Assembly: GCA_005765155.1 (NCBI GenBank)
Contig: VCCP01000005.1
Span: forward strand, 4,588,001-4,652,000
From: Zelopaecilomyces penicillatus
Lineage: Eukaryota > Ascomycota > Sordariomycetes > Hypocreales > Pseudodiploosporaceae
Length of the DNA stretch: 64,000 nucleotides
Direction of reading: 5' to 3'
Shown: in pieces, positions 51,301 to 62,185 of the stretch
How positions within the stretch are numbered: position 1 is the stretch's first letter
How the letters are laid out: every line of letters starts with the position of its first letter
Translations under genes and position numbers: made by a program
Notes under the pieces: model-generated
The model's database searches: none
What the model saw: only the letters and a program-made list of their open reading frames with translations
Told to the model about the DNA's origin: nothing

Positions 51301-52538
51301 AACTGCTGAATTATATCAATTGTATCAGCAAGGGCTCTTACTATTCTTGTACTGAACCGTTGCCGAACCCCTTTCGTTATGGAAGAGAACAGTGGTCCCG
51401 GAAAACAAGACCCATTGATGCTGAGCTATGATACTTGTATGCCTTACTGCAGATTAGACTCTAATAATGATTTAGGTTACAGTCCGCTTGAATGCACAGG
51501 TGACATTGCAGATTCGAGTGCTGGGTTGCATGTAAGACCCCAAAGTTGCTATTGCTATCCATAAAGTCCCCCTTCCCTACTTACAGAGAGCATTTCATCC
51601 ATCCAGCCAACCAGTGAACTACAGAATCCTATTGGTTTCAGAAAAAACTATCCGGGACTCATGAATAATATTTATCTCTCCTCCCCAAGACCGTGCGGCT
51701 TTTGGTAACCTCTAATGCCCTTGTGGTACCCCGTGGCTCTTGCACTCGGTCCTATCCGTGTAAGTCTCTTATTATCAGATGTTAGTAAAGAATTTGGCTC
51801 TGATGGGTCTTGAACTTCCTTATAACTGAGTTTTGTATGATATAATCAGCTGTTCTATAGATGGTCATCGCGGTTCCATGGTGATAAGCCATGATCCTTG
51901 AAAATGGGGACGTAGATATGTGTTCGCAAAGGTCGCCTTGTTTCATCCATCCTCCGCCATGTACAGCCAACACATAACACATAATATCATGTCCATCAGC
52001 GTCTTTAATAGAGAAAATAGCCTTTTGGGGGCGTAAATCTACCTGTTTCGTCACAGGCTCTCGTACCAACTAGCTAATCCTCTCATGCACACATACTTAG
52101 TGAGTCACTTCTCTGAATTGGAATCATCTCCAATCAAGGGGCTTGACTAACAAACAGGGACCAAGATTGCAGTTAGGCAACAAGTATCAACGCACAATTT
52201 GACGACATATCTCGACCACAAGCAGAGTGTCACCTTGCCCCAACTGTCAAACCCCAGACACAGCAGTGAAACACATGGGTATAATAACACATAAGCAGTA
52301 CCCCAGAGAACTGGAAGTCATATCCACTCTATTCTGTACTCTAAGCCTACGACGTGCCATTATATAACATATCTTCCCTGCTTGATCCAAAAACTAGCTC
52401 TCTTCTCGCCAGTCCCATGATCCCCCCCCCCAACCCACTGCTTTTAAATGCTTTGTGGTATCAATGCCAACCCTACCTAATCAACAAGTACTCCTACACC
52501 GGCCAGTAACGCAAGCCGCTCGTTCGTTTCGCACGTCA
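45318..52538. other. Gene-poor stretch, right part
   Basis: More than 7 kb without a convincing gene. It contains a TAACTAC microsatellite (45551-45586), G and C runs of 10-11 (46361-46371, 50245-50255, 52422-52431) and AT-rich intervals. The longest frames, including one on the minus strand at 50004-50459, have no domain-like composition. I see no transposon ORF, terminal repeats or tRNA. Confidence 0.55.
45551..45586. repeat. CTAACTA-type microsatellite
   Basis: Imperfect tandem repeat of ACTACTAA units, ending in CTACTAAC. Confidence 0.6.
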
Positions 52539-55500
52539 TCATCGTACCTCAATATGCTGTACTGCAGATGACCATTTCTTCTCATCCGCTCTGTTCATGT
52601 CATAGTGGTTAGCTCATGTTAACTTCAAGCCAGAAAAGCCCCAAAGATCTACATTTGTATATCAAGATACTGGAGGGGAGGTATGCAGAAACTTACTTGT
52701 CAAACTTGAGAAGCTTGCCCAGTACAGGCACCAGCTGCGCTCTCAGCTTACTATCCTTTTGCTCCAGGAACTGCAGCAGGATGGTCTTTAGATAAACAGT
52801 ATCTGCAGGAGCAGACCCATTCGTGCCACTTCGGGTTGAGTCCATGGAGCTCCTAGTCGAGCTCGCCATTGTCAATTTCGACTGTGCCAACTTGAGGTCC
52901 TTGGCAACCTTTTCATATCTCTGCCGAGAGTCGTCGAGCATCTTTCGCAGGTCGGCCCGCTGCTTCTCGTTTTCCCGCACTTGACTTTCTGATGCATCCA
53001 GGGCTGTCCGAAGCTGCGAAACGGTGGCACGCATCTCCTCCGACTCGGCCTCCACCTTACCCTCGATCGCTTCCAACTCCTCCCGGCGGCGTCGCCACTC
53101 CCGTTCGCGTTGCTCAAGCTCATCTCGCTCATTTCCCAGAGTCTTTACCTCCCGCTCCAGCTCGCGAATCTTCTGCTTCAGCTCCTCTGACTCTCGAGAC
53201 TTCCTCCTAGCAAGCGTGCTAGACTCATCTTCGAGACGATCTCGCTCTTCAATAGCAGCTTCCATACGCCCTCGCATCTCTCTGACCTTGTTGTCTGCTC
53301 GCTCGTCTACGTCAGCTAGGAGTCGCCGCATTGTTTCACCTTCTCGCGTTCGTTCCTGTAGCAATCGCTGCACTTCGGCCAGTTCTTCCTCAAGCGACTC
53401 AGCCTGCGACTGTGCCTCTTTCAGCTGTACAGACATCTCGGCTGATTGGTCTCTCATGCTGCCAAGCAGACTCTGGGCGTTGCTGTACTGCTGAGTCTTG
53501 AAGTCGGCTTCTTCCTGCGAAGCTGTCTTCTCTCGCTTGAGTTTATGCATGTGCTCTTCAAGCTCCTTGACCTGCGGCCGCAACTTGTTCACTTCTGCTT
53601 GCACCTTCTGAAGCTCGATTTCAGTCTTTTCTGCTTTGGCGCTGATCTCAATCTTCTCTGCCTCCGCTCTTCTGAGGTCTCGTGCCGATATCCTCTGAGC
53701 ATCTTCCGCCCGTGCTTTTGATTTCCCCTCCGCAGTGAGTTTCTCCTGAAGACTCTTGGCCTCTGCGTCACGGTCTGAGGCGAGCTGTTGGGCACGCTCC
53801 GCGCTCCGTTTGAGGTCCTTTTCTCTTTTCTCCATGTCCCTTAGCTCCCTCAACTTGGCCGCCAACTCTTCCTTTGTTGTCTTGAGGGCAGCTGACTCAA
53901 GTCTGAGGCTCTTGAGCTCTGGTTGCGCCTTTGTTAGAATCTCTCGAAGTTCCGTCAAGTCCTTGAAACGAGATTGAGCAAGCTGCTGTGCGGCACCCAA
54001 GTCTGACTGCAACGTAGTTGATTTGTCTTTGAGATCCTCGTATTCCTTTTGCAAAGTGCTTATCTCACTCTGCAGTTTCACGCTTGCCTCAGCGTTCGTG
54101 CTGGATGACGTGACCTTGTCTTCCAGTGTGGCAATGCTCGCTTTCAGGTCTGACTTTTCGCGTTGCAGTGACTTGATCGTCTCCTTGTCTACAACGTGGT
54201 CTTGTCCGATGTTGATCAAGTTCTCTTGCAAGGTCTCAATTTCATCACGAAGGTCCTCTTCGGTTTTTCTTCTCTTGGAAAGAATCTCAATCTCCTTGTC
54301 CTTTTCAGCAACTTCATCCTTGAGTCGGGATATTTCTTCCTCGAGGGCCTGGATATCGAGAGCTGTGGCTGGCGTAGCGTCTATAGAGGGCTTTTCCGTG
54401 GTTTCACTCGCTCCAGCTTCGCTTGCTGGAGCCGCAGGAGAGGCATTTGCAGCAGCACCACCTTTGCCCTTCTTCTTTCTGTTATTCCTCTTCTTATTGC
54501 TACTAGAGCCCGGTGCCGCCGGAGGAGTTGCCTCAGCCGGTGGAGAAGGCGTTAGAGTTGCTTTTGCGACTACAGTTTGGGACTCCAGTTGCTTCGTGAG
54601 CTCTGTAATTTTGCTTAAGCTCTCAGCTTTTTCCTTCTTCAAACTATCGATTTGGCCGTGGTAATTGTCACAAAGTTTCTTGGCAACAACCCTAGCGTTG
54701 GAGGACTGCATAAGCTGTGTTGTTAATTCCTTAACACGCTTGTCTGATTGTGCCAAAGAATCCTCAACCTCCTTGACCTTGGATGAACTAGCACTCTTGG
54801 CTTCTTCCAACTTGCCTTCAAGATCTTTCAATTCGGATGCAGATTTGCCTATCCGTTCATTCAAGCTTGAGATTTCGGTATTTCGCTCGTCCAGTTGAGT
54901 TTGCAAAGAGGTCTGCAAGGCGCCTGAGCCCTGCGACTCGCTAAGCTCTCGGGTTGCCTTTTCAAGACTTTCCGCTAAACCAGTACTGTTTTCCTTGGCC
55001 GCAGAAAGCTCTTGCGTTAGGTCTTGCACTTCTGACTTGAGTTTTTCAATCTCCTCGGTTTTGGAGGCAACATCTGCTTGCAACTGGGGAATCTCGTCGT
55101 CATAAGAGAAAAAGTCACCGTCTCCTTTGCCCTTCTCGTCACCGTCTGATGTGGCGCTTCCTGGTTTCTTGGTTTCACTCGCATCCGTTTCTGTCGACTT
55201 GCTGGCCTTTATTGCTTCCAGTTCATCTTCCAGCTTCTTCATCTTCTTCTCGCTTTCTTCATACTTCTTCTTAATGTCGTCCTTGTCGGTCGAAACTCGC
55301 TTCAACTCATCCATGACCATGTCACCTCTGAGTTTAAGCTGGTTCAGGTACTCTGTTAAAGCTTCGGGGTCGCTAATGGAGGCAAGCGGGGTGTTTTCGC
55401 GAAGCGCTTTCTCAAAGGGCTCGATTGCGGTGGCTCGTTTGTGCGCGACCCTGTAGGAACGAAGGAGCTCTATATCCATACCATTAGCATGGGCCATAGA

Positions 55501-56168
55501 TTGAAGGGGAGAGAATAGAATAAGGGGGGGAAACTTCGTACCTGGGTAAGTTGCTTCGAGCTTTTCCAGTTTGCGCAGTCGTTGCCTTATTTCTGGTGTC
55601 AACTCCGAAGCTGCTGGTGCGCTTGTTGCTGGAACCACTTGGTTTGTACTGCCCGGTGCCTCCTCGCCGCCAGCTGCCTCCTTGTTGTCGATTCCATCTT
55701 TCTTCTGGTCACTACCATCCTGCCTTTTTTCACTGGACTCGATTTTGGCAGCTGCAGCGTCTCCATTCAATGTGCTCTTCTCGGATGGGAGTACTGGTTT
55801 AGGTGTACCTGCTCGGCTCGGCTCGTCGCTATCGTCGATGACAAAGGCTGCCTCAAAGACGGCAGGATCCGGATTCAGCGCAGAATCACCAGCCACATCG
55901 ACACTCGAGTTTTTGGGTCGAGGCCGTTTCCCTGATGCGCCGTCGGTTCTGCGCGACGAAGTCGAGGCCGATCGCGACGGACCGGGCGACTGTCGTGCCT
56001 GGTCTTGCCGAGCTTGTTCCTCGGCTATGGTTCGGTCAATGGCGCCTTTTATTCTCTGTGGATAGCACCGACGCACGTTAGCAATCGATAATTCGCATAT
56101 TGCGCTTTGCAAGACAGAGGATGAGGATGGGTCGCGGGACACGAGAAAAAAAGACGGACTTGAAACAT
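52539..56168 (-). CDS. GRIP-domain Golgin (Imh1-like coiled-coil protein)
   Basis: Predicted tethering protein of the trans-Golgi, about 1,115 residues. Exons are 56168-56160 (only MFQ), 56055-55542, 55469-52697 and 52590-52539, and the joined length is a whole number of codons. Introns are 104, 72 and 106 nt with GCTAAC-like branch points. The N-terminus reads MFQRIKGAIDRTIAEEQ. It is followed by a low-complexity acidic/Ser-rich part, then nearly 800 residues of heptad-like coiled coil, broken by an Ala/Pro/Lys-rich linker near residues 530-590. The C-terminus is a GRIP domain beginning YLKTILLQFLEQKD and completed by the last exon (ADEKKWSSAVQHIEVR). In yeast and animals GRIP domains bind Arl1-GTP through a conserved Tyr, present here in the YLK motif. 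Stopping at the in-frame TAA at 52693 would cut the GRIP domain short. A longer unspliced N-terminus from 56217 reads through intron 1 and is not conserved-looking. Confidence 0.88.
52591..52696 (-). other. Last intron of the GRIP gene
   Basis: Donor GTAAGT, branch GCTAACC and acceptor AACAG. The donor overlaps the apparent stop TAA. Splicing replaces that stop with the remaining 16 GRIP residues. Confidence 0.82.
56056..56159 (-). other. First intron of the GRIP gene
   Basis: Donor GTCCGT directly after the codons MFQ, branch TGCTAAC and acceptor CCACAG. The next exon begins RIKGAIDRT. Confidence 0.8.
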
Positions 56169-58381
56169 GATGGCTTTGGTTAAGCGGCCGTGGTTGGCCG
56201 GCGTTTGAAGCAGGCAATTAGGTGCGTTCAATCATACAAATAAATATCCACGAGAATTGAAGAAGCGCGGAGAAAAGCAGAGAATTCCAGAGCAAAACCA
56301 AGAGAAAGGAGACGTTGAAGGGCAATTAGAGTCGTTCACGAAACATTGTGTTCAAACATTTGGTCCAGTTAGGTGACAGCTCAGCCTCATCAGACAACCG
56401 TGCTGTTGGTCGGGGGTTATGGATTAGGCTTAGCGTTATATTTGTCTTAATCAGCAGCATTTTAGGTGGATGACCTCATTCAAGGTACTGCGAATCACGA
56501 GGCAGCATCAAAGCTTCCTCAACAACAGCGGAAATCAATTCCAACAGTAGATTTATCGATGAAATCTATCGATGTAAATCACCAAAAAATATTCAATATT
56601 TTATTTTATAATGCCTCCATACAAACAACCCAGAGATAATTGATTCAATCTAAATCCTGCTCCCAAACAGACAATTACAGAACACTAACCAAATTAACTC
56701 GTTATTCGTTACAATGCACGATGCTTCAGATGACCTGCTCTCAATTAGTCGCGATAACACAATGCAATGTCTCTCATTCTGATAATTTTATCAGTAACCT
56801 ATGGATAAAATATGCCTGCCAGCAAATCCCAACACTGCGAACCCTAACCTCTTCAACATTGCTTTTGCCAGCTCAAACACAGCAATCATTAGTGCGTAAA
56901 TAGTGTGTCAAGCCAGAATCGCGATCGGCAATAAGCTGGAACCAATATGTCGCTAGTCCCTCCCATACCTAATAGCTAGGCTACAGATAAGCGAGTCCTA
57001 TTTTACAAACAGGCGAAACAGAAAAGATTCGTCATATATTTTTGCAATAACAGACTCATTGTTGCATGTCCACCCTAGAGAACATACTTTAATCATCTAG
57101 AGTGCGTTTAGTAGGAAGCATTTCTGGATACGCCTGCATCGAGACACTCATTTCATAATGATTAGCCTCCTCACTCATCTCATACCTTCATAAACCAACA
57201 AATCATGTTGCTAGAGAGTCATTCTGTGCGGCAAATGAGGGCGGTTCAAAAGATCTGCATGTAATCCTCGCTCTACGCGCGCACGTGGCCAGAGGGGGGC
57301 CAAGCGCCGTCTGAGGCTGAACCCGCCTCCAAGGGCTCCCTCATCAAGCAACCCGTCAAAGTATTATTACGTGTACACATAGATGAAAGAGCGTCATGTG
57401 GCATTTCGATATCGCTTCCATTGCTTTGGATGACTTGCACTATTGGAACCATGGCTGACTGGCGGTGTCCAGCTGAATCCGCCACAGTCTCAGTAATCTG
57501 TACGACAGTTCCAAGTCCGAAGTGTGTTCAAACCCAAAATCCGAGTGAGCTGAGTGCTATAATCATTCGTGTATTCCAATTCTAGTAAAAAAGGCTTTTC
57601 CAGCATCTGGAGATAAGTCTGTGTAACTACATTGGAAGGTGGTAACATAGTCATCGTGATTACTCCCTCAAGCTTAAAATTACCTCCTGTGCCGAATTCG
57701 GGTGGGGCCCTCAGCCGCTCCGAAAACCCGGGGGTTCTTCTGGGCTGGACGACCCGGCTCCGGGCGCATTGCCAGTTCGGGCAGGTTCAGCATGGAGCAA
57801 CACGACGTCGAAATACGGATACTCCGGCGGGGGGCTCGGGTCTTTTACTCAAATACGGTCAAGTGTAGACCAGCGGAATCCCCGGCAGTCTTATCCGACC
57901 CTCGTACTTCGTAAAAGGGGATCATTTGTGTCGCACAAAAGGATTCGATGCTTTTTTCCCTTTCCTTCGCTTTTATCGTTTTGCCTACTTGTTTTTGCCC
58001 AATGGGCTGAAACCCATGCGGGGGGTTTTCGCGCCGAGCTTACCGATCGCAGGGGGGGCACCAAGTTCACAACCAGATGATCGCTCACGTCGTTGGGGCC
58101 CACGCATGGAGCTAGTCTTGCATCCCAGCTCAGCTGCTTGGCCGAATTCTACTCTTATATGCGCCCCCGACAGGCGGCACTTGTTTCTTTGGTGGCTGCG
58201 GTTCCTGCGAGCCTAGGGTGGGCGGACTAATAAACTAGTTCCCAGTGTCTGGGAATCTTGGGTAAACGATATCATTTCGCCCATGGCCCGTAAATAAACT
58301 AAACACACTGGAAGGAATGTGTTGTCCGACATCCTCGTCCATCTTGCTGTCTCGAACATCGAGCCCTCGCGCGCCACAACA
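56169..58381. other. Intergenic region between divergent genes
   Basis: Shared upstream region of the GRIP gene (minus) and the ankyrin gene (plus). The first 1.4 kb is AT-rich with no gene seen. From about 57690 to 58220 it becomes GC-rich with overlapping short frames on both strands, none of which resembles a known protein. The last 160 nt is probably the leader of the ankyrin gene. Confidence 0.5.
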
Positions 58382-60250
58382 ATGCCGCTCTTTGATTTGG
58401 CCAACGAGTTGCTGGAGGCCATTGCCGAAAAGCTGGCCTCTGAGGGCGACATAAGCGTCTTGGCCAGGACTAGTCGCCGTCTGTATAACGTCTTAATCAA
58501 CTACCTATACCGCCACAACGAGAAGTACTCTTTGACATCAGCGCTGTATTGGGCTGCAGAGAATGGAGTGGAGGGGACCATCCGACGGGGTTTGGATGCT
58601 GGCATTGATATTCGTGCCTATCCCATGCTGTTTACTCTTGCTGCAACCTGCGGCCATGATGGCGTTCTCAATCTTCTCTTCTCTGTGGATGGAGTAGATG
58701 CCGGTGTGCAAGATGCCCAAGGTTGGACGCCCTTGACAAGTGCCATTAACAGTGGTCATTTTGGAGCGTTACAGATACTTATCAAGAATGGGGTTGATTT
58801 CATGAAGCCGGTCCGAGGGGGGTGGACTCCCGTCAATGTGGCCGCAAACCGAGGCAAGCTCGAGATGACCAAATATCTAATGGAGCGTGGCGCCGATATC
58901 AACGTACAGAGCGAAGGCGGACGGACACCACTGGACTCGGCGGCATGCGAAGGCCATTTCGACATCGTCAAACTGCTCCTCGAAAGAGGCGCCGACATCT
59001 CTGTGAAAAGCGACTTTGGTTGGATGCCTCTCCACTCGGCCGCAAATTCCGGCCACGCCGATGTGGTTGAGCTACTTCTAGATCACGGAGCAGATAGTTC
59101 GGTCACTGCAGACGAGCTATGGACTCCTCTGACCTTGGCTGCCGACAAAGGCCGAACAGAGGCTGCTAAAGTACTGCTTGCGAAGGGTGCCGATCCGGAG
59201 CCAGCTTGCAATGACGGATGGACAGCGCTGGGAATGGCTGCGGACCATGGAGATGTGGAACTAATGAAAACGCTTCTCGATCACGGAGCCTCTACCGAAC
59301 CACGAACCCTCGGAGGGTGGGCACCGCTTAACTTGGCCGCAACAAACGGATATCTCACGGCAGTGGAGTTACTGCTCGACCACGGCGCCGACATCGAGGG
59401 CGCGACTGGCACAGGCTGGACACCACTTATGTCGGCAGCAGACAACGGACGACTTGAGGTAGCCAAATTACTCCTCGACCGTGGCGCAAATATCGAAGCA
59501 GCCAGCGAGAATGGGTGGACGTCGCTATTTGCCACGACTGAATCTGACCAAACGTCACTGGTGAAGTTACTCCTGGAACGAGGCGCCAACAGCAATGTGA
59601 TGAACAAGAGCGGACAGACACCAGGGCTCAAAGCGGCGCATAATGGCAGTATAGCCGTCATGCAGATGTTATTAGCATCACCAGGGTTTGACGTGGACAT
59701 CATGGATAGACAAGGCCGAACCCCCTTTTTCCACGCCGCCATGCGCGGGCAAGACGCAATGGTCGAACTACTACTCCCTCACACCAAAACAATGAACCAA
59801 TTGGACCGATACGGCTCGACTCCTATAATCGCAGCAACTCGCAACGGCCACTCCAAAGTCGTGGAGATTCTCCTGCGCCACGGCTGTGCGGACATGGAGG
59901 CTAAAGATATGCTAGGCTGCACTCTCCTCGCGGCAGCCATGCGGAGTCGCAACAAAAGACTAGTCAAACTGCTTCGCCAGCACGCTCTCAACATAGGCGT
60001 GGCAGTCTCCACAGACGATCCTGCCAGTCAAGGCCGCGATTACTCATTCGAGGCCGACTCATGCTGGTGTGACATCTGTTGTCGCTGCACCGTTCACGGC
60101 ACGGCATCCTTTGTTTGCGATATATGCGATGGCGGTGGATATGTCATCTGTTCTGAGTGTGCTGATGTTGGGCTGCATTGCCAGGATGAGTCTCATAGCT
60201 GGAAGGTCCATCAATGTGCTAGGAGTGGCGGCGATCAAATGGTAGAATGA
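58382..60250 (+). CDS. F-box / ankyrin-repeat / Cys-rich zinc-finger protein
   Basis: Single-exon gene for 622 residues. Residues 1-43 (MPLFDLANELLEAIAEKL and on to LINYLYRHN) look like an F-box, which would bind Skp1 in an SCF ubiquitin ligase. About 14-15 ankyrin repeats follow to roughly residue 540, many with the core GWTPLxxAADxG and LLLDHGAD. They probably form a recognition surface. The end (residues 560-610) is Cys/His-rich, with CDIC, CRC, VCDIC, CSEC and GLHC spacing like a ZZ-type or related zinc finger. The chosen ATG has a good ACAACA context and sits directly before the F-box. A frame extension upstream starts only with GTG. The likely role is a substrate adaptor, with unknown target. 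No link to the peptaibol gene is evident. Confidence 0.85.
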   Translation: MPLFDLANELLEAIAEKLASEGDISVLARTSRRLYNVLINYLYRHNEKYSLTSALYWAAENGVEGTIRRGLDAGIDIRAYPMLFTLAATCGHDGVLNLLFSVDGVDAGVQDAQGWTPLTSAINSGHFGALQILIKNGVDFMKPVRGGWTPVNVAANRGKLEMTKYLMERGADINVQSEGGRTPLDSAACEGHFDIVKLLLERGADISVKSDFGWMPLHSAANSGHADVVELLLDHGADSSVTADELWTPLTLAADKGRTEAAKVLLAKGADPEPACNDGWTALGMAADHGDVELMKTLLDHGASTEPRTLGGWAPLNLAATNGYLTAVELLLDHGADIEGATGTGWTPLMSAADNGRLEVAKLLLDRGANIEAASENGWTSLFATTESDQTSLVKLLLERGANSNVMNKSGQTPGLKAAHNGSIAVMQMLLASPGFDVDIMDRQGRTPFFHAAMRGQDAMVELLLPHTKTMNQLDRYGSTPIIAATRNGHSKVVEILLRHGCADMEAKDMLGCTLLAAAMRSRNKRLVKLLRQHALNIGVAVSTDDPASQGRDYSFEADSCWCDICCRCTVHGTASFVCDICDGGGYVICSECADVGLHCQDESHSWKVHQCARSGGDQMVE

Positions 60251-60730
60251 CGATGTTGTTGATACATGACGCAAACTTTTCATCCTACCTATGTTGTAGT
60301 CAAGGCTGTGCATGGTTAAGGGGTGGTTGGAGCGATCGAAGCGATGCATGGATGGGCGTTTTTATTTCCTTTCAACTCGTTTACACGTTCTCATGGACGA
60401 GACAGGTATCTGTAGGACAAAAGGAGCAGACAGGAAGTGTTCCAGTCTACTTTTGGCATCTATCACGTATTCCAACCCTGACTTATTATATATTGCAAGG
60501 ATATAATTCTGGGGATATGGTGGTTGTATCGTACTATACACTTCGCATTTCAAGGGCATAACGGAGGAATCTATATATATGAAGTTGAATGATTTCTCAA
60601 ATTGAACTCCTATAACAAGGTTCCACCGCGGTTGGCATTATGCTTTGCAATGCCAATAGACAAGCCCTGCTTTGCAAATACAGATTGTCAGGACAGTGAA
60701 ACAAAAATTGGTGTAGTCTTTGTCGCACAT
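60251..60730. other. Short intergenic region between convergent genes
   Basis: It holds the 3' ends of the ankyrin gene and of the next minus-strand gene. AT-rich, with no ORF of note and no terminator motif I can name. Confidence 0.5.
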
Positions 60731-61609
60731 TTATGTCCATCCTCTGTAATCCCACTCACCATTTCCTCCCCAAATATGTCCCCGTCCATTCATAGATGCT
60801 AGCATGTCATTGATCACTCGACTAGCCTCATCTCTGCGAAACGCGTCAGGCCAGCCGTACTCCCGATACAGCTGCCTTATATACTGCACATCCAAGTCGG
60901 TTCTATCTTGTTCCCACTGGTTCCGAACTCGTTCCTCCGTAATGTGTTCTGTGCGCTCAGCCACCTCGCCAGCCTCTATTGTGATTCGACCGGGACATGG
61001 AATAAGCTTGAGAGTGCGATACTCCTCCTTGAGCTTATCAAAATACACCTTGACATCAACGGATTCGAGATCATAGCCTGCAATCAGTATCTCCTGAAGT
61101 TCCCCATTTCTGGTATTTAAGTATAGTTCGCGACCCCAGGTTTCATGTCCAGCTGCAACACAGACACAATGTGCCATATCGACTTTGTATCCATCATTAG
61201 ACCAAACTTCATGGTAGTCGTCTCGCTCGGTTACGTCATCATCATACGTCAGTAAAGTGTAGTCAATGAGCTTGCACTTGAAGTGAAAATAGGACTCAGT
61301 CACGCCCTCAAAGTATGGCAGATGACGCAGCACTTCAATAGCATGCCAGGTTTTTGAGTTTTCCATGAGTTTGGTACTCAGATTTGTCCAGCCTCCGGGT
61401 GGTGGAATTTTGAGATCCTCGGCCTTGTAGTGTAAAGTTGCAAGAAACTGATAAAAGTCTAGGAAAATGGCGCCAAGTTCCTGGGGTGTGTAAGTTGGTC
61501 CTCTTTCTTCGGATGAGTCCCAGCTCGCGCAAGAGTCCGCATCAGAAGGCAATGGCGAGTCTGAGTCGCTCCAACGATTTGTTGTAGTGGCATGGGATTG
61601 TTCTGACAT
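60731..61609 (-). CDS. Unassigned fungal protein, 292 residues
   Basis: Single-exon gene beginning MSEQSHATTT. After an acidic Ser-rich N-terminus (residues 1-38) comes an apparently folded region with YTPQELGAIFLDFYQFLATLHY, then PPPGGW and VLRHLPYF. This resembles a recurrent family of uncharacterised filamentous-fungal proteins, but I can assign no function. The body is acidic and Tyr/Trp-rich and has no membrane segment from this start. A longer frame from an ATG at 61720 would add a hydrophobic stretch. That ATG sits within a TATATATA sequence that looks like the core promoter, and the added part reads like a pyrimidine-rich leader, so I prefer 61609. Confidence 0.68.
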   Translation of the reverse strand: MSEQSHATTTNRWSDSDSPLPSDADSCASWDSSEERGPTYTPQELGAIFLDFYQFLATLHYKAEDLKIPPPGGWTNLSTKLMENSKTWHAIEVLRHLPYFEGVTESYFHFKCKLIDYTLLTYDDDVTERDDYHEVWSNDGYKVDMAHCVCVAAGHETWGRELYLNTRNGELQEILIAGYDLESVDVKVYFDKLKEEYRTLKLIPCPGRITIEAGEVAERTEHITEERVRNQWEQDRTDLDVQYIRQLYREYGWPDAFRRDEASRVINDMLASMNGRGHIWGGNGEWDYRGWT

Positions 61610-61717
61610 TGAGGCGGTTAGGAGAAAGAAGATAGTGCTCAGTACAAGAAGAATTGCAGTACGGGATGGGAACTTGGTGTGAAAAACTGAAACGAACAGT
61701 TGGTTCAAATCGAAGTA

Positions 61718-61731
61718 CATATATATATCTA
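61718..61731 (-). promoter_or_regulatory. TATA box of the minus-strand gene
   Basis: GATATATATATG lies about 110 nt upstream of the preferred ATG and is followed by a C/T-rich leader. It supports the shorter start at 61609. Confidence 0.5.
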
Positions 61732-62185
61732 ACCTTTTTTAAGTTCGAAGCCGACATATGGGAGAGAGTCATGTGGCGCAAAGACGTAAAAAAGACCAGG
61801 AGAAGATGAGCATAGGTACTCATGGCAGTGGTCTAGATGAGGGAGTGATTTGAAGGCACTATATCAGGACATCCAACTTAGATGAATGATGAGTATTTAA
61901 TTACTTGTCACATTGAAGCTCTAACGGGACAATGTGATCGTGACGACTCTGCAAACACATGATTTGACAATAGCTGAAAGACCTGCCAAAGACATGGTGG
62001 AGTATTTAAAGCGGACTGGATGTGTAGATGAACTTTATTCATCGCCGGCTAATTATATCATGTGGTTTATGGCATTTTGCAATCTTCGACTGCAGATACA
62101 TACCAGAAACGTAACATTTACTGCACCTCCTACAAATTATCAACTACTTTAGGCTTGACTACATCGAGACTGTACGACTGACAAG
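61732..62185. other. Intergenic region between divergent genes
   Basis: AT-rich region with no recognisable gene. A 72-codon frame at 61934-62152 shows no domain-like features. Confidence 0.5.

Noticed and set aside
52693..52695. TAA at 52693 as the end of the GRIP protein
   Set aside because: It overlaps a GTAAGT donor, and the next exon restores the conserved end of the GRIP domain.
56166..56217. Longer N-terminus for the GRIP protein starting at 56217
   Set aside because: It reads through intron 1 with non-conserved sequence, while MFQ spliced to RIKGAIDRT fits the family start.
57632..58103. Overlapping short frames upstream of the ankyrin gene as genes
   Set aside because: Several frames on both strands are open together because of GC-rich sequence. 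None has a recognisable motif.
58319..58381. Upstream extension of the ankyrin protein
   Set aside because: It begins with GTG, not ATG. The ATG at 58382 directly precedes the F-box.
61610..61720. Signal-anchor-like N-terminus (ILLVLSTIFFLLTA) on the 292-residue protein
   Set aside because: Its ATG lies within a TATA-like sequence and the stretch is C/T-rich leader DNA, so it is probably untranslated. Not fully excluded.
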